From contig MNCI01008022.1 in the NCBI GenBank assembly GCA_015680685.1, forward strand, positions 64,001-90,361: a stretch of DNA of 26,361 nucleotides, given 5' to 3'. The position numbers and the translations under genes are program-made. The stretch's first letter is position 1; each line of letters opens with the position of its first letter. The notes beneath the pieces were generated by a model. It was not told the origin of the DNA, did not search any database, and was given only the letters and a program-made list of their open reading frames with translations. The DNA is from Gnetum montanum (Eukaryota; Streptophyta; Gnetopsida; Gnetales; Gnetaceae). This document shows positions 1 through 9,925 of the stretch, one piece after another.

Positions 1-2497
1 GTGTTTCTAGAAGGATCTATCATAGAAGAGCCATGATTGGATAAAGTCCTTACTCTACTAGGATTTCTTAAACTTATCTTGAAGAAAGGTTGTTTCCTAG
101 ATTTACCCTTAATGTTACTAATATGATCCTCTCTCTATATACTTACTAGCCTGGTAGCATTTCTTTGTTGTGTTTGTAATGTTAGTTCCCTTTGCATAAT
201 TGGTGGTGGTGCTAGTAATAAAGTATTGGAAGCTTGAAGTCAAGACCAACTATTGGTTATGATATGTACGAGTTTGAATCCATACAGGAGTTAGTGGTAT
301 TCTAGTGGATAGTAGGAGGAAGTGGTGTGGATTGAAGTATTCCCAGGAGAGATTGGACGTTGAACATAGTATCCATAGGAATTAGGTTGCAAGCATGAAC
401 ACTGTATCCTTGGTGGTGGCATTCCCCATGCTTGTGGTTATTGCCATTATTGTTGGTATTTCTCTTGCAGTTGAGGATAAGCCCCACTTGGATAGTACGT
501 TTGTTGGTAGGGCTGTTGAAAATTACCATATGGATAAGATAATCATCTAGGCATTTTTTTCTTGATGAATTTTGGATTAAGTACACATGCCCCGAACTCT
601 TGTAAGTGGGCCATAATATGGAAACATCCCTTAGGATGTTCATACTAACACACTTTGCATCCTTTTTCATCCTTGGAATTGAAGTTCATTAATTCTTCTA
701 TTGCAACAAATTGTCCTTTGTTTTTATAATTTTCTCATCCATTATCTCTTTATTTCTTCTTATCTTTGCTTCTACGTAGAGCTTGCTCAGACTTTTCCTC
801 TACTATCTTTAGTGTTGTAGCAAATTTCACATCCACAAAATCCCACATTTTCTCTACCTTAGTTGCAATGTCATTAATCAATTTCTTGATTGGTAGTGTC
901 TTGCGTTGAGTCATATTTTCCAAAGTCTTCTCTTCTTGTAACTCGCATATTCTTATGTCCCTTTAACTTATTGTTGGATCTTTATTATATTCTTCTGTTG
1001 ATTCTCTTTTCCTTAACTCCTCTTCTTCTTTTGCTACTTGCTCAATTAGTCTTTGAATTCAATAAGCTTTCATTTTAGATTATCTACCTTAGACATATAC
1101 CCCAAGAGTTTCTCTAGTATTGTTCAACAATCCATTGATGATATGTCTGAGTTATTTCCTTTGAGAAAATCCATGGCCTGGGCATCTATGCAATAAGAAA
1201 TAGTACTTGCTTATTGCTGCATCAAGGGATTCATGTGTTCTTTATTTATATCCTTGGACTTGTTTTCTTCAGTTAGATATTCTAGAATAGGTTAATACTT
1301 GTCATTAAAGAGCTCTAGCAAGGTACTTCATCTTTGAATTGATTCTAGTTCTAAGGATCTATACCAACTCTTTGCTTTCTTTATGAGTGTTCTAGTAAAT
1401 AACTTTAATTTCTATCAATCATTTTCAACATTTTGTAAGGAACAAGCATCATGGAAGTCTTAAAGATGGTGTTGTGAATCTACATTATATCAGTGTTCAA
1501 ACTTTGGAATATTGTTCATATCTAGTCACTTGATGCAATTGTCCCTTACATACCTAGTAGGAATATACATGGCTTCCTTGATGTTAATCATATTTTGAGT
1601 GGCCAGTAGGGGTTCTTTTTAGTCTTTGGGTTCATGAGCTCTGTTGTAGTAGTAACCCCTCCTATGCTCATGATACTCTCTTTCTTCTTGCCTAATCCTT
1701 TCCCTTCATTCATTTTTGTCATTTTCCTCTTTATCAGGATGTCTTCTTCTATATGCATGTCTTTCATGGTTTGTTTGTCTTTTCCCATCATCATCCCTTA
1801 GTCTTCATTCTCTCTTATCAAAATCTGTAGACAAATATAAGAAAGAAGATGAAAGAGTTAGAGAATAATGTTGGCTCATCCTCCTTCTATGACTTCTTAA
1901 TTCATCCATTTTAGATTTAATGGAGATCTTAAACCTTGAATTCCTCCTACGTTTGGAGTCTTCCTTATCTCTTCTAGGAGTTTTTGCAAGAGTCAAATGC
2001 AATTTGATCTTAATAATATCTTTAATACGAATGATTGATGTTTGGGAATGGGACCCATGAGTTTGATACAGCTTCTCGGTTTTGAATATGACATCTTCTT
2101 TTTCTTCCAGGATAACTATTTGAGATGCTTTATTACACTTTTCATGCTCATGCATTATCTCCATGATGACATTCCTTCTTGCTTGAGCTTCCATTGGTTG
2201 GTATGATTTGGTTGTGTTTGGTGATGTGGTAATTTTCTTGCACATGACCAAGGTTTGACCTCATAAGGATTTCTTGAAGAAGTGATAATGCTAAACTTTC
2301 TGGAGGTAAGATAATGTTATCCTATAAATTCTCCATTTGATCTATTCATCTTAGTGAAAAAAATGTGAAATTAGGATAGTAAGGATTAGTGTAAGCATAG
2401 GAATTTTTGCACTCCAATATTCTTCATTAAAATTCTTGTCATAACGTTTATTAAGTTTAGTAGTAAGTGGAGATTTTTCCTTGGTTGTAGAAGCCAT
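1..2497 (-). pseudogene. gag: Decayed gag of family A retrotransposon A1 (partial)
   Basis: This is the capsid-polyprotein gene of an Athila-like Ty3/gypsy element, now broken by stops and frameshifts. The likely start is the ATG complementary to 2495-2497, reading MASTTKEKSPL, about 120 bp inside the primer-binding site. The identification rests on co-linear similarity with the gag of A3 at the other end of the window. The block at 1471-1570 matches 25724-25820, and the block at 420-670 matches 24660-24900 (for example the shared YYPSG-type stretch and a Q-rich tail). The longest open pieces (1805-2251 and 302-670) are fragments rather than genes. By alignment with A3, the left edge of the window falls near the gag/protease border, so pol would lie outside. 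Confidence is high for the family and low for exact boundaries. Confidence 0.75.
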
Positions 2498-2620
2498 TAT
2501 AAATGTTTGACACCTAAGTGTGTACTTTCGAAAAAATTATTTTCAATCTAAAAAATAGGCTTGATAATACTTAATACAATGAACTTTGTAAAATCAACTA
2601 CCTAGCAAACATTGACACAT

Positions 2621-2637
2621 TCCCAACAACAATGCCA
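2621..2637 (-). other. Primer-binding site of A1 (tRNA-Asp type, decayed)
   Basis: On the minus strand this reads TGGCATTGTTGTTGGGA, one base inside the LTR edge. The complement of the plant tRNA-Asp 3' end is TGGCGCCGTTGCCGGGGA. The differences are transitions (C to T or G to A) plus one missing G. The position between the LTR and the gag ATG is exactly where a primer-binding site belongs. tRNA-Asp priming is known for Athila-type plant elements. Confidence 0.75.
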
Positions 2638-2638
2638 A

Positions 2639-3502
2639 TGACAAGAAATTGGGTATTCCAACACTCAACCATACAAGTCACGACTATACATGTGTGACCT
2701 TTTCATAATCCATGGATGGTCAATGTAGATTTACTAGTAGTTAATATTCATTTTGTGATTGTTATCTTCTCATGTTGAGTTAGTGAATTTCAAGTTGTAT
2801 GGTTTAACTCTAGTGAGGCATATGATATGATGATGTTGTTTGGTTTTAAGAATATTAAGTGTTAACATAGTAAAAATGAAGATAAATTCTAAATCTAAGA
2901 ATGATAGAAATGTAAATCTAATCTAGCCTATGATGATAATTATTCACTCCTAGCTTGTTGTACATGTCCTAGGCTCATGTAACCATCACTGGGATTACCA
3001 AGTAAATCTACTTCTGAGCAACTCAAGTAAATTCATTATTGGATTACCAAATGATTACACTTTACACTCAAAATTAGTTGTACTTATATTTCCTTATGGA
3101 AAGACATTAGAAAAATAAAGTTCTTGGAAAACATAAAGGACTTAATCAAAGTAAACATGCTAAAGAGTATAATTGAGGTAAGTAAAATTAATCTAAGTGA
3201 TATGCTGCAATGGTGAGAAATAATTTTAATCTTTATCACCATTCATGAGCTATGCCCCAGAACAATCAACTTGAATAAAGACTTGGTATAATTGTTAGTC
3301 ACCACATTGTAGGTAGTCACTTTATCACTAAGTATAAGTTATGAAAACAAAACTACAAGAATTTGACCAAGTATTGGTGAAAGTTGTTTATTTTAATACA
3401 ACAGTGGGTTGGCATTCATAGGCATAACCATAGCCCACTACATCACATCTACAATGACATATGTAGAGCTATGATATCACAAATATGACATTGTAGCTAA
3501 CA
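2639..3502 (-). repeat. 5' LTR of A1 (family A LTR)
   Basis: The plus-strand left edge TGACAAG abuts the primer-binding site. The sequence aligns along its length with the LTRs at 6331-7194 and 7686-8449, for example the CAACCATACAA motif near the edge and the GGATTACCAA motif in the middle. The right edge near 3502 is inferred by aligning GCTATGATATCAC here with GCTACGATATCGC near the end of the solo LTR. That gives about 864 bp, the same as A2. The TATA box seen in the other copies is degraded here (plus ATTCATA at about 3414-3420). Nearly all CpG sites of the solo LTR are TpG or CpA here, so this copy is old. Confidence 0.7.
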
Positions 3503-4207
3503 AAGATGAAGGTTTAATTAAGATTGAATTTGTGAGCAATGCCAAATTGACCTTTTTGTATTGATTCTTGATCCTTTAAATTACAAGTGGCCTTTTTTAT
3601 GTTTACTCTTGATTCTTTCTAGTAAATGGCTTTATCCACAAATAAATAAAAGTTAATTTAAACTTGTGCTTTTTCTATTGCAAGATCCTCCAAATTTGAT
3701 TTAACTTTCAATTAACATGACCAAAAAATTATCTTTAAAAAAATATTAAATTATTTTTCATATATAGTCTTGGACTATCCTTCTTTCAATACCCAAAATA
3801 TTTTATATTCATTTTGTTTTACAACTTCATGATTTTTAAATTTTCTTCTCTTTAATACTAGAGGAAAATATTTGTTTAAAGGTGCATGAAAGAAATTGAG
3901 TATGCATTTCTTTCATCTCACCAATTAAGATCAAGACAATGAATATTGCATAAATCAAATTTATTTTTAATCATCTTGCTTAGCATGCATTCGTTATATA
4001 AATATCTAAACTTCTTCAACAAATGTCTTAATACGCATGTTTATACTTTTTGGAACACCCCTATCCTAGAACCCTTTTAATGTTGGTGTGTGTGTGTAGT
4101 TAACACATGTATGGTCATGTGGCATTTTTATTAATGATACTTATGGATGAAAAATGAGGTGTTAGGGGTCTAACACACACCCCAACAGCCCCTACGCCCC
4201 ACATCAA
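3503..4207. other. Unassigned AT-rich sequence
   Basis: I recognise no coding, RNA or repeat structure here. There is a short GT run near 4087-4098 and a C-rich patch at about 4170-4200 just before the first SINE-like copy. No open frame in this stretch resembles a known protein. Confidence 0.5.
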
Positions 4208-4356
4208 AATAATGAGATGTTGGCCTAGTAGTATGACTCTTGATTGGAAAGCTCCAAGTCATGTGTTTAATCATGATGGGTAATTATGAGTTATAAAGTT
4301 CTAATTGAACTAAAAATCTTGGGATGTACCTATATTACAATTATTTTATGGTTCCT
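4208..4356 (+). mobile_element. SINE-like tRNA-derived repeat, copy 1
   Basis: This copy aligns end to end with copy 2 at 4412-4551. The shared head is AATAATGAG, and TGGCCTAGTAG at 4221-4231 fits the RNA polymerase III A-box consensus TRGYNNARNNG exactly. A weak B box lies at 4263-4272 (TGTTTAATCA against GGTTCGANNC). The shared body includes GAGTTATAAA, ATCTTG, then a GTACCTAT / GTGCCTAT block, and the tail is TTATTTT plus GGTTCC. About 149 bp is a normal length for a short plant SINE. No clear target duplication is seen around this copy. An alternative reading is a segmental duplicate of copy 2, but the flanks do not match. Confidence 0.6.
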
Positions 4357-4395
4357 ATATGTTTTATTACACATACTTCATATAGTTATGATGGT

Positions 4396-4567
4396 CAAAT
4401 GTCTATGTTTAAATAATGAGGTATTAGCCTAGTGGTATGGGTCTTGGACTAATAGCCCTAGTTCATAGGTTTGATTCTACTAGGCAGCATTGAGTTATAA
4501 ACTTCTATAAATCTTGAGGTGTGCCTATGTTTTAATTATTTTGGATTCCAACAAATGTCTATATGTA
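4396..4567 (+). mobile_element. SINE-like tRNA-derived repeat, copy 2, with target-site duplication
   Basis: The body is 4412-4551. TAGCCTAGTGG at 4425-4435 is a perfect A box, and GGTTTGATTC at 4468-4477 is a B box with one C-to-T change. They sit 44 bp apart (start to start), as in tRNA genes. The body is flanked by CAAATGTCTAT at 4396-4406 and again at 4552-4562. The match extends to about 14 of 16 bases if the next five positions are included. A target duplication of this length is typical of LINE-mediated SINE insertion. The element ends in a TTATTTTGGATTCC tail rather than a long poly(A). It encodes no protein. The parental tRNA cannot be named from these two decayed copies. Confidence 0.7.
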
Positions 4568-6087
4568 TAATTTCAACTTCACATGTGTTCTAACCCCATC
4601 AAACTTTATAGTTAGGCATTATGATGCTAAGGAATGGGCACACATGTGGAGTGATTTGTAAGGTATGATGGTGTGTTAATATTATGCAATGCTCTTGATT
4701 GTTTGCCTCATTTAGTATGCTCTATATGGTTAATAAGGGCCTTGAATATTGGGAAAGTTGTTTTGCTAATGATGCGATTTTGAATTTATAATTTAGAAAT
4801 TAGTTATCTTTTTATTTTAGGAATTGGATATTAAATTTGGGAAAATTTAAAAGTATGGACAACATGAATTTTATAAAATAAAAGGATGAGATAAATAGTT
4901 TTATTAAAGGATGAGTTAAAATATATTTTATTGGTGAAACTAACAGTGAGCAAGGGAAACAAGTTTTAGATTAAATTAGGATTTTCTATGACAAATTGAA
5001 ATTTTTTGCTAGACTTTCTCACTCATGGATTTTCATGAATAGAGTAAGAGGTTGTTGGTTACATGCCTAGGATAGTGAAATGTTTACTTCAAATTTGATA
5101 TATCTACTTTGTTGTTGTTGTAGGCTTGGATTTTTTTGGTGCTTGTGATGTGGAGATTTTCAGCCAAGGCTTCTTTCATAATATTGTTAGTAATTTTTTT
5201 ATCATGAAATATTCTCTCTCAATTTAGGTGCAATAGATATTTGTGTCTATGATCTTGATTTTATTCATGCATGGTGATGAAGCATTTTCTACATGTGTTG
5301 TGATGTCGTTGCTACGATGTCATATTTTTTCATATGATGTCATAGGTACAAGGTATCTAGGATTGGTAAAGTCTATAAATACTATCCACCTACTACATTA
5401 AATGCATCTTTTGGTCAAGCAATAGTTAAATTCTTGTAGTTGGTTTTCATAACACTTAAAATTTGTCAATGAGTACCCGTACCATGAATTTAAGTTAATT
5501 GTATGGAGTCTTATTCAAGTAAATTATACCTAGACATCATTCATAAATAGCAATGAGATCAAGATTAATTCCTATTCAATAAAACATTCTAATGCAACTT
5601 AAATTTGCATTTAATGCATTTTATTTCCATGCAAATTGATTTAATCTTTATTACATTGTGCACTTAGTTAATAATTTGCATTTCATCACACAATAGTATG
5701 ACATGAATGGCTTCAAGCATAACACATATCATTTGGTAGTCTCAACAATGCTCTTACTTGGTTTGCCTAGTAGTAATAACTTGGTAACCTAACAATGATT
5801 ATGTGCATTTGGATGTGTACAACAAACTAGGAACATATGCTTATCAACTACGATAGTTAAGCCTTTAATTTCTATATTAACATAATTTAGCATTAATTTC
5901 AATAATTTTTATAAAATTTTAGTTATGGCCCCAAAAACATCAAAATCATGTCTCAATTGTACTAACCATACGCACTAAGGATGACATAAGTATAATTGGG
6001 AAGATGACAACCCACATAGTCAAATGCTTAGCTATCTAGTCACCACACTAGTATAGTCTATAGATTATGATTAAGTCACTTGCATAT
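4568..6087. other. Unassigned AT-rich sequence
   Basis: No gene or repeat family could be identified. Local features are a direct duplication of AAAGGATGAG at about 4881-4913 and several GATGTCAT-type words at 5303-5344. Other than these, it looks like old, decayed intergenic DNA. Confidence 0.5.
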
Positions 6088-6235
6088 TGATGAGCAGCAA
6101 GTAGTCCCTACACCCAACCATACAAATCACAAGCATTACACTAGCGATCCAATCGAATTCCATGGACTTAGCCCCTAAATGCACTAAGGGGAAAAGATAG
6201 TAACTTAGGAATGTGATCATTGTCTTCTTAATGAT
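6088..6235 (-). repeat. LTR fragment (U5 end) of deleted family A element A2
   Basis: It begins TGATGAG like the other family A LTRs and matches the first part of the LTR at 6331 (shared AGTAGTCCCTA, CCCAACCATACAAATCAC, GCGATC and TGATCATT). The match stops near 6230. From there the sequence resembles the element's leader rather than the rest of the LTR. It is read as the 3' part of a 3' LTR fused to leader sequence by an internal deletion. The open frame at 6071-6277 lies entirely in this fragment and is not a gene. Confidence 0.65.
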
Positions 6236-6311
6236 GTTAACTTTTGGATCTATTACAACATCATTGAATAATTTCACTTAACTCCTAAATAGCACACATA
6301 GCTAACTAAAG

Positions 6312-6329
6312 TCCCTAGCAACGACACCA
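6312..6329 (-). other. Primer-binding site of A2 (tRNA-Asp type)
   Basis: The minus strand reads TGGTGTCGTTGCTAGGGA. It differs from the complement of the plant tRNA-Asp 3' end (TGGCGCCGTTGCCGGGGA) at four positions, all transitions. It lies one base from the LTR edge at 6331, the same spacing as in A1. This is the better preserved of the two sites. Confidence 0.85.
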
Positions 6330-6330
6330 A

Positions 6331-7194
6331 TGATGAGAACTGAGTAGTCCCTATGCCCAACCATACAAATCACTAGTGTTTACTAAGCGATCTAATCAGA
6401 TTATGTAGACTTTAGCTCTCTAAGGACACTTTGCCTAGATAGTGAATTTAACAAACATGATCATTTTCTTCTTAGTTTCACTTGTGAAGTTCAAGTGTAT
6501 GGTTAAGTGTAACCAAGGCATATGATTTTTATCATTTTATATTTATTATTTAAATTTCCTAAGTGCTAGAAATAATGTAATTAAATTTTTAATTAATTTA
6601 ATAACTAACTAATATCTTAACTAGTCCTAACATAAGTATCCATTCCCATTTGTCATACACATCCCGAACCAGGTTGCAACGTTACTATGTTACCAAGCAT
6701 TACTAGGATTAACAAATGTTGACATGTGCTCAAAATGATCATACTTATGTGTATTAATTAATTTCTAATTAATTAATTAATTAATTGAATGCATTAAAGT
6801 AAATTTCACAAATAATATATATATTAAGTAAACATTAAACTAATTCCAAGTGCTACAAGGTTTATAAAGAAAGCTCATCTTTATTGTCATTCACACTAAG
6901 GTGCTCAATTACATCAATGCTCGAATAAAGATCCATACACTTCTCACTCCTACTACAGGTACTTAGAAAATATTATAACTTTCAAACAAACAAAATGCAA
7001 GAGTTTCGCTAGGATACTAAACAATGGATGTCATAAATGTAGCTGGTGAGCATGTATTTATAGGCAAGGTAAGAAAAGACACTGCATCAATGGGGTCACA
7101 TCAATGCATCAATGTGACTACATCAATGGGATCATGTTGAAGGGATAGCATCGACAACATCCCGTCGACACACCCTGAGGAAGATGCTTCATCA
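6331..7194 (-). repeat. 5' LTR of A2 (family A LTR)
   Basis: The edges on the plus strand are TGATGAG and TTCATCA, giving a short terminal inverted repeat TGATG/CATCA as in the solo LTR. Read on the minus strand, a TATA box (TATAAATA) lies at 7055-7062 and a poly(A) signal (AATAAA) at 6880-6885. The stretch between the TATA box and the LTR tip carries tandem CATCAATG-type units (about 7084-7135) that are absent from the solo LTR. The LTR is followed by a primer-binding site, so it is a 5' LTR. A convincing target duplication is not visible: CATGG follows at 7195-7199 and CATAT precedes 6088. Confidence 0.75.
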
Positions 7195-7550
7195 CATGGA
7201 TAACATGTTTCCTATTATTTTGTTTAAGGAGTGTGCTTTGCATTCACATCTTTTTTTTTTGTGTTTTTTTTCATGGGAATCACACCATGCAAAGACATTA
7301 CTTCCTATTATTGGTCAATGTTATGAATGATGAGGAATCGATGAGAGTACCCTTAAAAATCAAGACAATAGGTAGGTAGAAAAGGTAAAAAATTCTTTTG
7401 AAGTCACATCCTTGTCAATTCGACTTGATTCATTCCAAGTTTGGAGAGTACCAATGTGACAATTTTTTTTCAAGTTGTTATTAAGAAAGGACCTCATGGT
7501 TCCAAAACAAGAGAACACCATGGAGTTATAGTGGAATGGGTGGAGGATGT
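7195..7550. other. Unassigned sequence with poly-T tracts
   Basis: There are two T runs at about 7251-7271 and one at about 7464-7471. Nothing coding is recognised. It separates the A2 LTR from the start of the family B similarity. It might contain the distal part of the family B terminal segment or host DNA, but no match to 19.4-19.68 kb is convincing. Confidence 0.4.
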
Positions 7551-7680
7551 TGTTGGAGCCAAAAGTTGTAGTTGCTAGAATGGAAACAAAAAAAATCCAA
7601 GCACCAAAATAGTTTTAACCTTGAATTCTAAGGGCCTTCAGAAATAGGATTCAAGGTACCCCGAATGGTTTATTAGATCA

Positions 7681-8454
7681 CCTAGTGATGAGTGACGAGG
7701 TACCCCTACACTCAACCATACGAACACGAGCGTTACACAAGCGATCCAGTTGAAGTCCAAGGACTAAGTACTTACACGCCTTATGGAATACTTAAGGTTA
7801 ATCAATCGTTGTCTTTTCAAACTTACTTGTATTTTCATGGTTGTATGGTTAAGTAAGTTTAAGGTATATTATTTTTATGTCTTTTATCTTTTTATTTTCT
7901 ATGCTAAGAGAGGAAAGGGTGAAGAGACTAAGTAACTAACTTTCACTAACTAAGCTTTAATTGTCCTAGCATCAGTATCCGTTCCCACTTGCCGTACACA
8001 CCCTAAACCAATGCAATGCTACTAGGATTACCAAACGCTATTCGTTATTGGGTTACCACGCGTAGCACACGTGCTCGAAACGGTCGTATTAAATGCACTT
8101 AACTAGGAGTTGAGGGTTGAGAGAGATTAATTATCTAAGAAAGCATTTAAGAATTTGACATTAATTAAATCCTAATTAGCTTAGTCCATGCACTACAAGG
8201 TTTATCAGAAAGTTCATCTTTATTTCCGTACACAAATGTGTGCTCAGGTATAATTTGCTCGAATAAAGAACCGTTCACTTTGAGACTCCTACTGCAAGCA
8301 CATGGAAATTATTCTATCTCCAGAATGGTAAAACTACCAAAGTTTTGCTAAGGGTCTAGATCTAGATAAGGAAAGAAGGGAAAGCCTTCTCTTATTTATA
8401 GACAAGGCGACGGGCTACGATATCGCGTACGCAATATCGCATTCCATCACCTAG
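7681..8454 (-). repeat. Solo family A LTR with CCTAG target-site duplication
   Basis: The LTR body is 7686-8449 (764 bp), starting TGATGAG and ending TTCCATCA, with TGATG/CATCA terminal inverted repeats. CCTAG occurs at 7681-7685 and 8450-8454, a 5-bp duplication as expected for Ty3/gypsy integrase. The uninterrupted family B copy reads GATCACCTAGG at about 19810-19820, which is the empty site. Both LTR edges have foreign flanks, so the internal region was lost by LTR-LTR recombination. This copy keeps many CpG sites (for example around 8056-8091), so it is the youngest family A LTR in the window. Confidence 0.9.
8393..8400 (-). promoter_or_regulatory. LTR TATA box
   Basis: TATAAATA on the minus strand lies only about 50 bp inside the LTR 5' end at 8449. 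It is conserved with 7055-7062 in the A2 LTR, both followed by CTTGCC or CTTGTC context. A poly(A) signal AATAAA follows on the minus strand at about 8218-8223, giving a plausible short U3 followed by R. Confidence 0.65.
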
Positions 8455-8640
8455 GGACTTACAAAAGTATCAATAAAATTGGAAATGAAAATGTAACTGT
8501 AAACATAAACAAATTTGGAAATGGAAACAAAAATGTAAACAAAGATGAAATTGAAGTTGTAGATTTGAAATGAAAACAGCCACAGAAATGAAAACATAAA
8601 CTAAAATTTGCACAACATGAACTATAACTTTATTTAAATG

Positions 8641-9716
8641 GAAAATAAAGAATAAGGTTCACAAAGTATAGATTTTGTGCCAAAAGAAAAAGAAGTTTCT
8701 TGTAGGGCTTTGAAGTTTTTTGGAAATGATAGGCTATGTTCTGCGTCAACTCCACGATTTAGATTCTTCTGAACTCTAGTACTCAGCAACTTCCTATCAA
8801 TTTCCACTAAGGTTTGCAATATGGAAATGGAATTGGCATTACACCTTTAGAGCAATGGTATTACATGGGAGCCTTTGTGCTTAGCATAGGTACAAATTTT
8901 TATTACCAAGGATGTTGCAAGGTTGCAATGGACTTTTTCATTGTGAAAATAAGAAAGTGCTATTACTTGTGAAAATGTCTAAAATAGAATAGGGTATTCA
9001 CGTTGGGTATATATAGGCTAGAAATTCGCTATTTTGAGGTCTGTGAACCACCATCATAATTGCTAATATATTGATGTCAATTTGCAGGTACAAAAATCAT
9101 CAAATTTTAGCATAGTTACCATTTATAGTAAGTTTGGTATACATTACAGCCGCAAAGGCCATCCATTTACTATAAACAGTAAATGGACTTTTGTAACTAC
9201 ACTAGTGTCATCCTCACTACACTAGCTTTGGTGGACTATGTTGAGGTTGTTGGACAATGAAAAAATTTATGAAAAATTTGGAAACAATGGGAAATGTTGG
9301 GAACGATGGGAAATGTTGGAAACTGCAAGTAAGTGTGGAGAACGTGGTTCCTATTGGAAAATGTTGTTCCTATTGGGAAATGTTATTTACATTGGCCATG
9401 TGGACTACTAAAGACTTGGGATGACTAGGCTAGCCATTGTTGGGAAAATGGAAATGGAAATGGAAAATACCTAGTTCTAAAATGAAAAATCCCAATAGTT
9501 CCAATGTTGCATTTTTGTGGGGTATTGGTGGTGACTACGCTAGGTGGGAATTGGAATATCCCATATCCTTTTGAAATGGAATAAGGCTTCCCAACAAGAT
9601 TGGGTTTTTTGGATGGAATAGATGATTCTAGTGTAGTTGAGGCTATACCCCATAAAACCCCATGAAAATGTTGGTTTTGATCATTCCTAAGGCATTTTCA
9701 ACCTTTCCAAGCCCAA
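8641..9716. other. 1.08-kb segment present only in the left family B terminal copy
   Basis: The right copy passes directly from TTTATTTAAATGG to ATATAGACATG where this segment sits. It contains runs of GGAAATG-type words (9280-9330 and 9447-9468). It also has GACTACGCTAGG and GACTAGGCTAGCC words that recall the 190-bp array at 11998-13640. There is no coding potential; the 61-codon frame at 8634-8819 is not recognised. It could be an insertion here or a deletion in the right copy. The shared AAAT at the junctions fits a deletion as well. Confidence 0.5.
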
Positions 9717-9910
9717 ATATAGACATGAGGTACCTTTTTCTACTTGGGAAGTGAGGCAGCAATAACTTTTGGGGCATATTTCAACCCCAAAAGACAAAGT
9801 ATATAAGATTGTAGCTCATGGACTACCAATCTTTCATTTATAATAAAGTATTGTCTCAAGTTGGGAAATGAAGGTTACAATTTGTAACATGAATTTTTGG
9901 TGGTGTTTCA

Positions 9911-9925
9911 TTGGTTCCTCTTTGT
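9911..9925 (-). other. Candidate polypurine tract of family B
   Basis: Read on the minus strand, CAACAAAGAGGAACCAA lies directly upstream of TGAAACACC, the start of the left terminal segment. This is where a polypurine tract primes plus-strand DNA synthesis next to a 3' LTR. The purine run is short, so this is tentative. Confidence 0.3.

Larger units (their letters stand above)
7551..9910 (-). repeat. Family B terminal segment, left copy (likely 3' LTR)
   Basis: It matches 19683-20188 in three blocks. These are 7551-7685 (CACCAAAATAGTTTTAA, AAGGTACCC, GATCACCTAG), 8450-8640 (ACTTACAAAAGT through AACTATAACTTTATTTAAATGG), and 9717-9910 (ATAGACATGAG through GGTGGTGTTTCA). The first gap is a family A solo LTR. 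The second is a 1.08-kb segment missing from the right copy. For a minus-strand element this is the 3' LTR. On the minus strand it begins TGAAACACC, and an AATAAA signal is present at about 8629-8634. The match fades left of about 7551. Confidence 0.65.

Noticed and set aside
4425-4477. A functional tRNA gene
   Set aside because: A-box and B-box-like sequences are present, but acceptor and anticodon stems do not pair convincingly and the unit has SINE-like ends and flanking duplication.
6083-7199. Target-site duplication for deleted element A2
   Set aside because: CATAT and CATGG share only three of five bases, too little to count.
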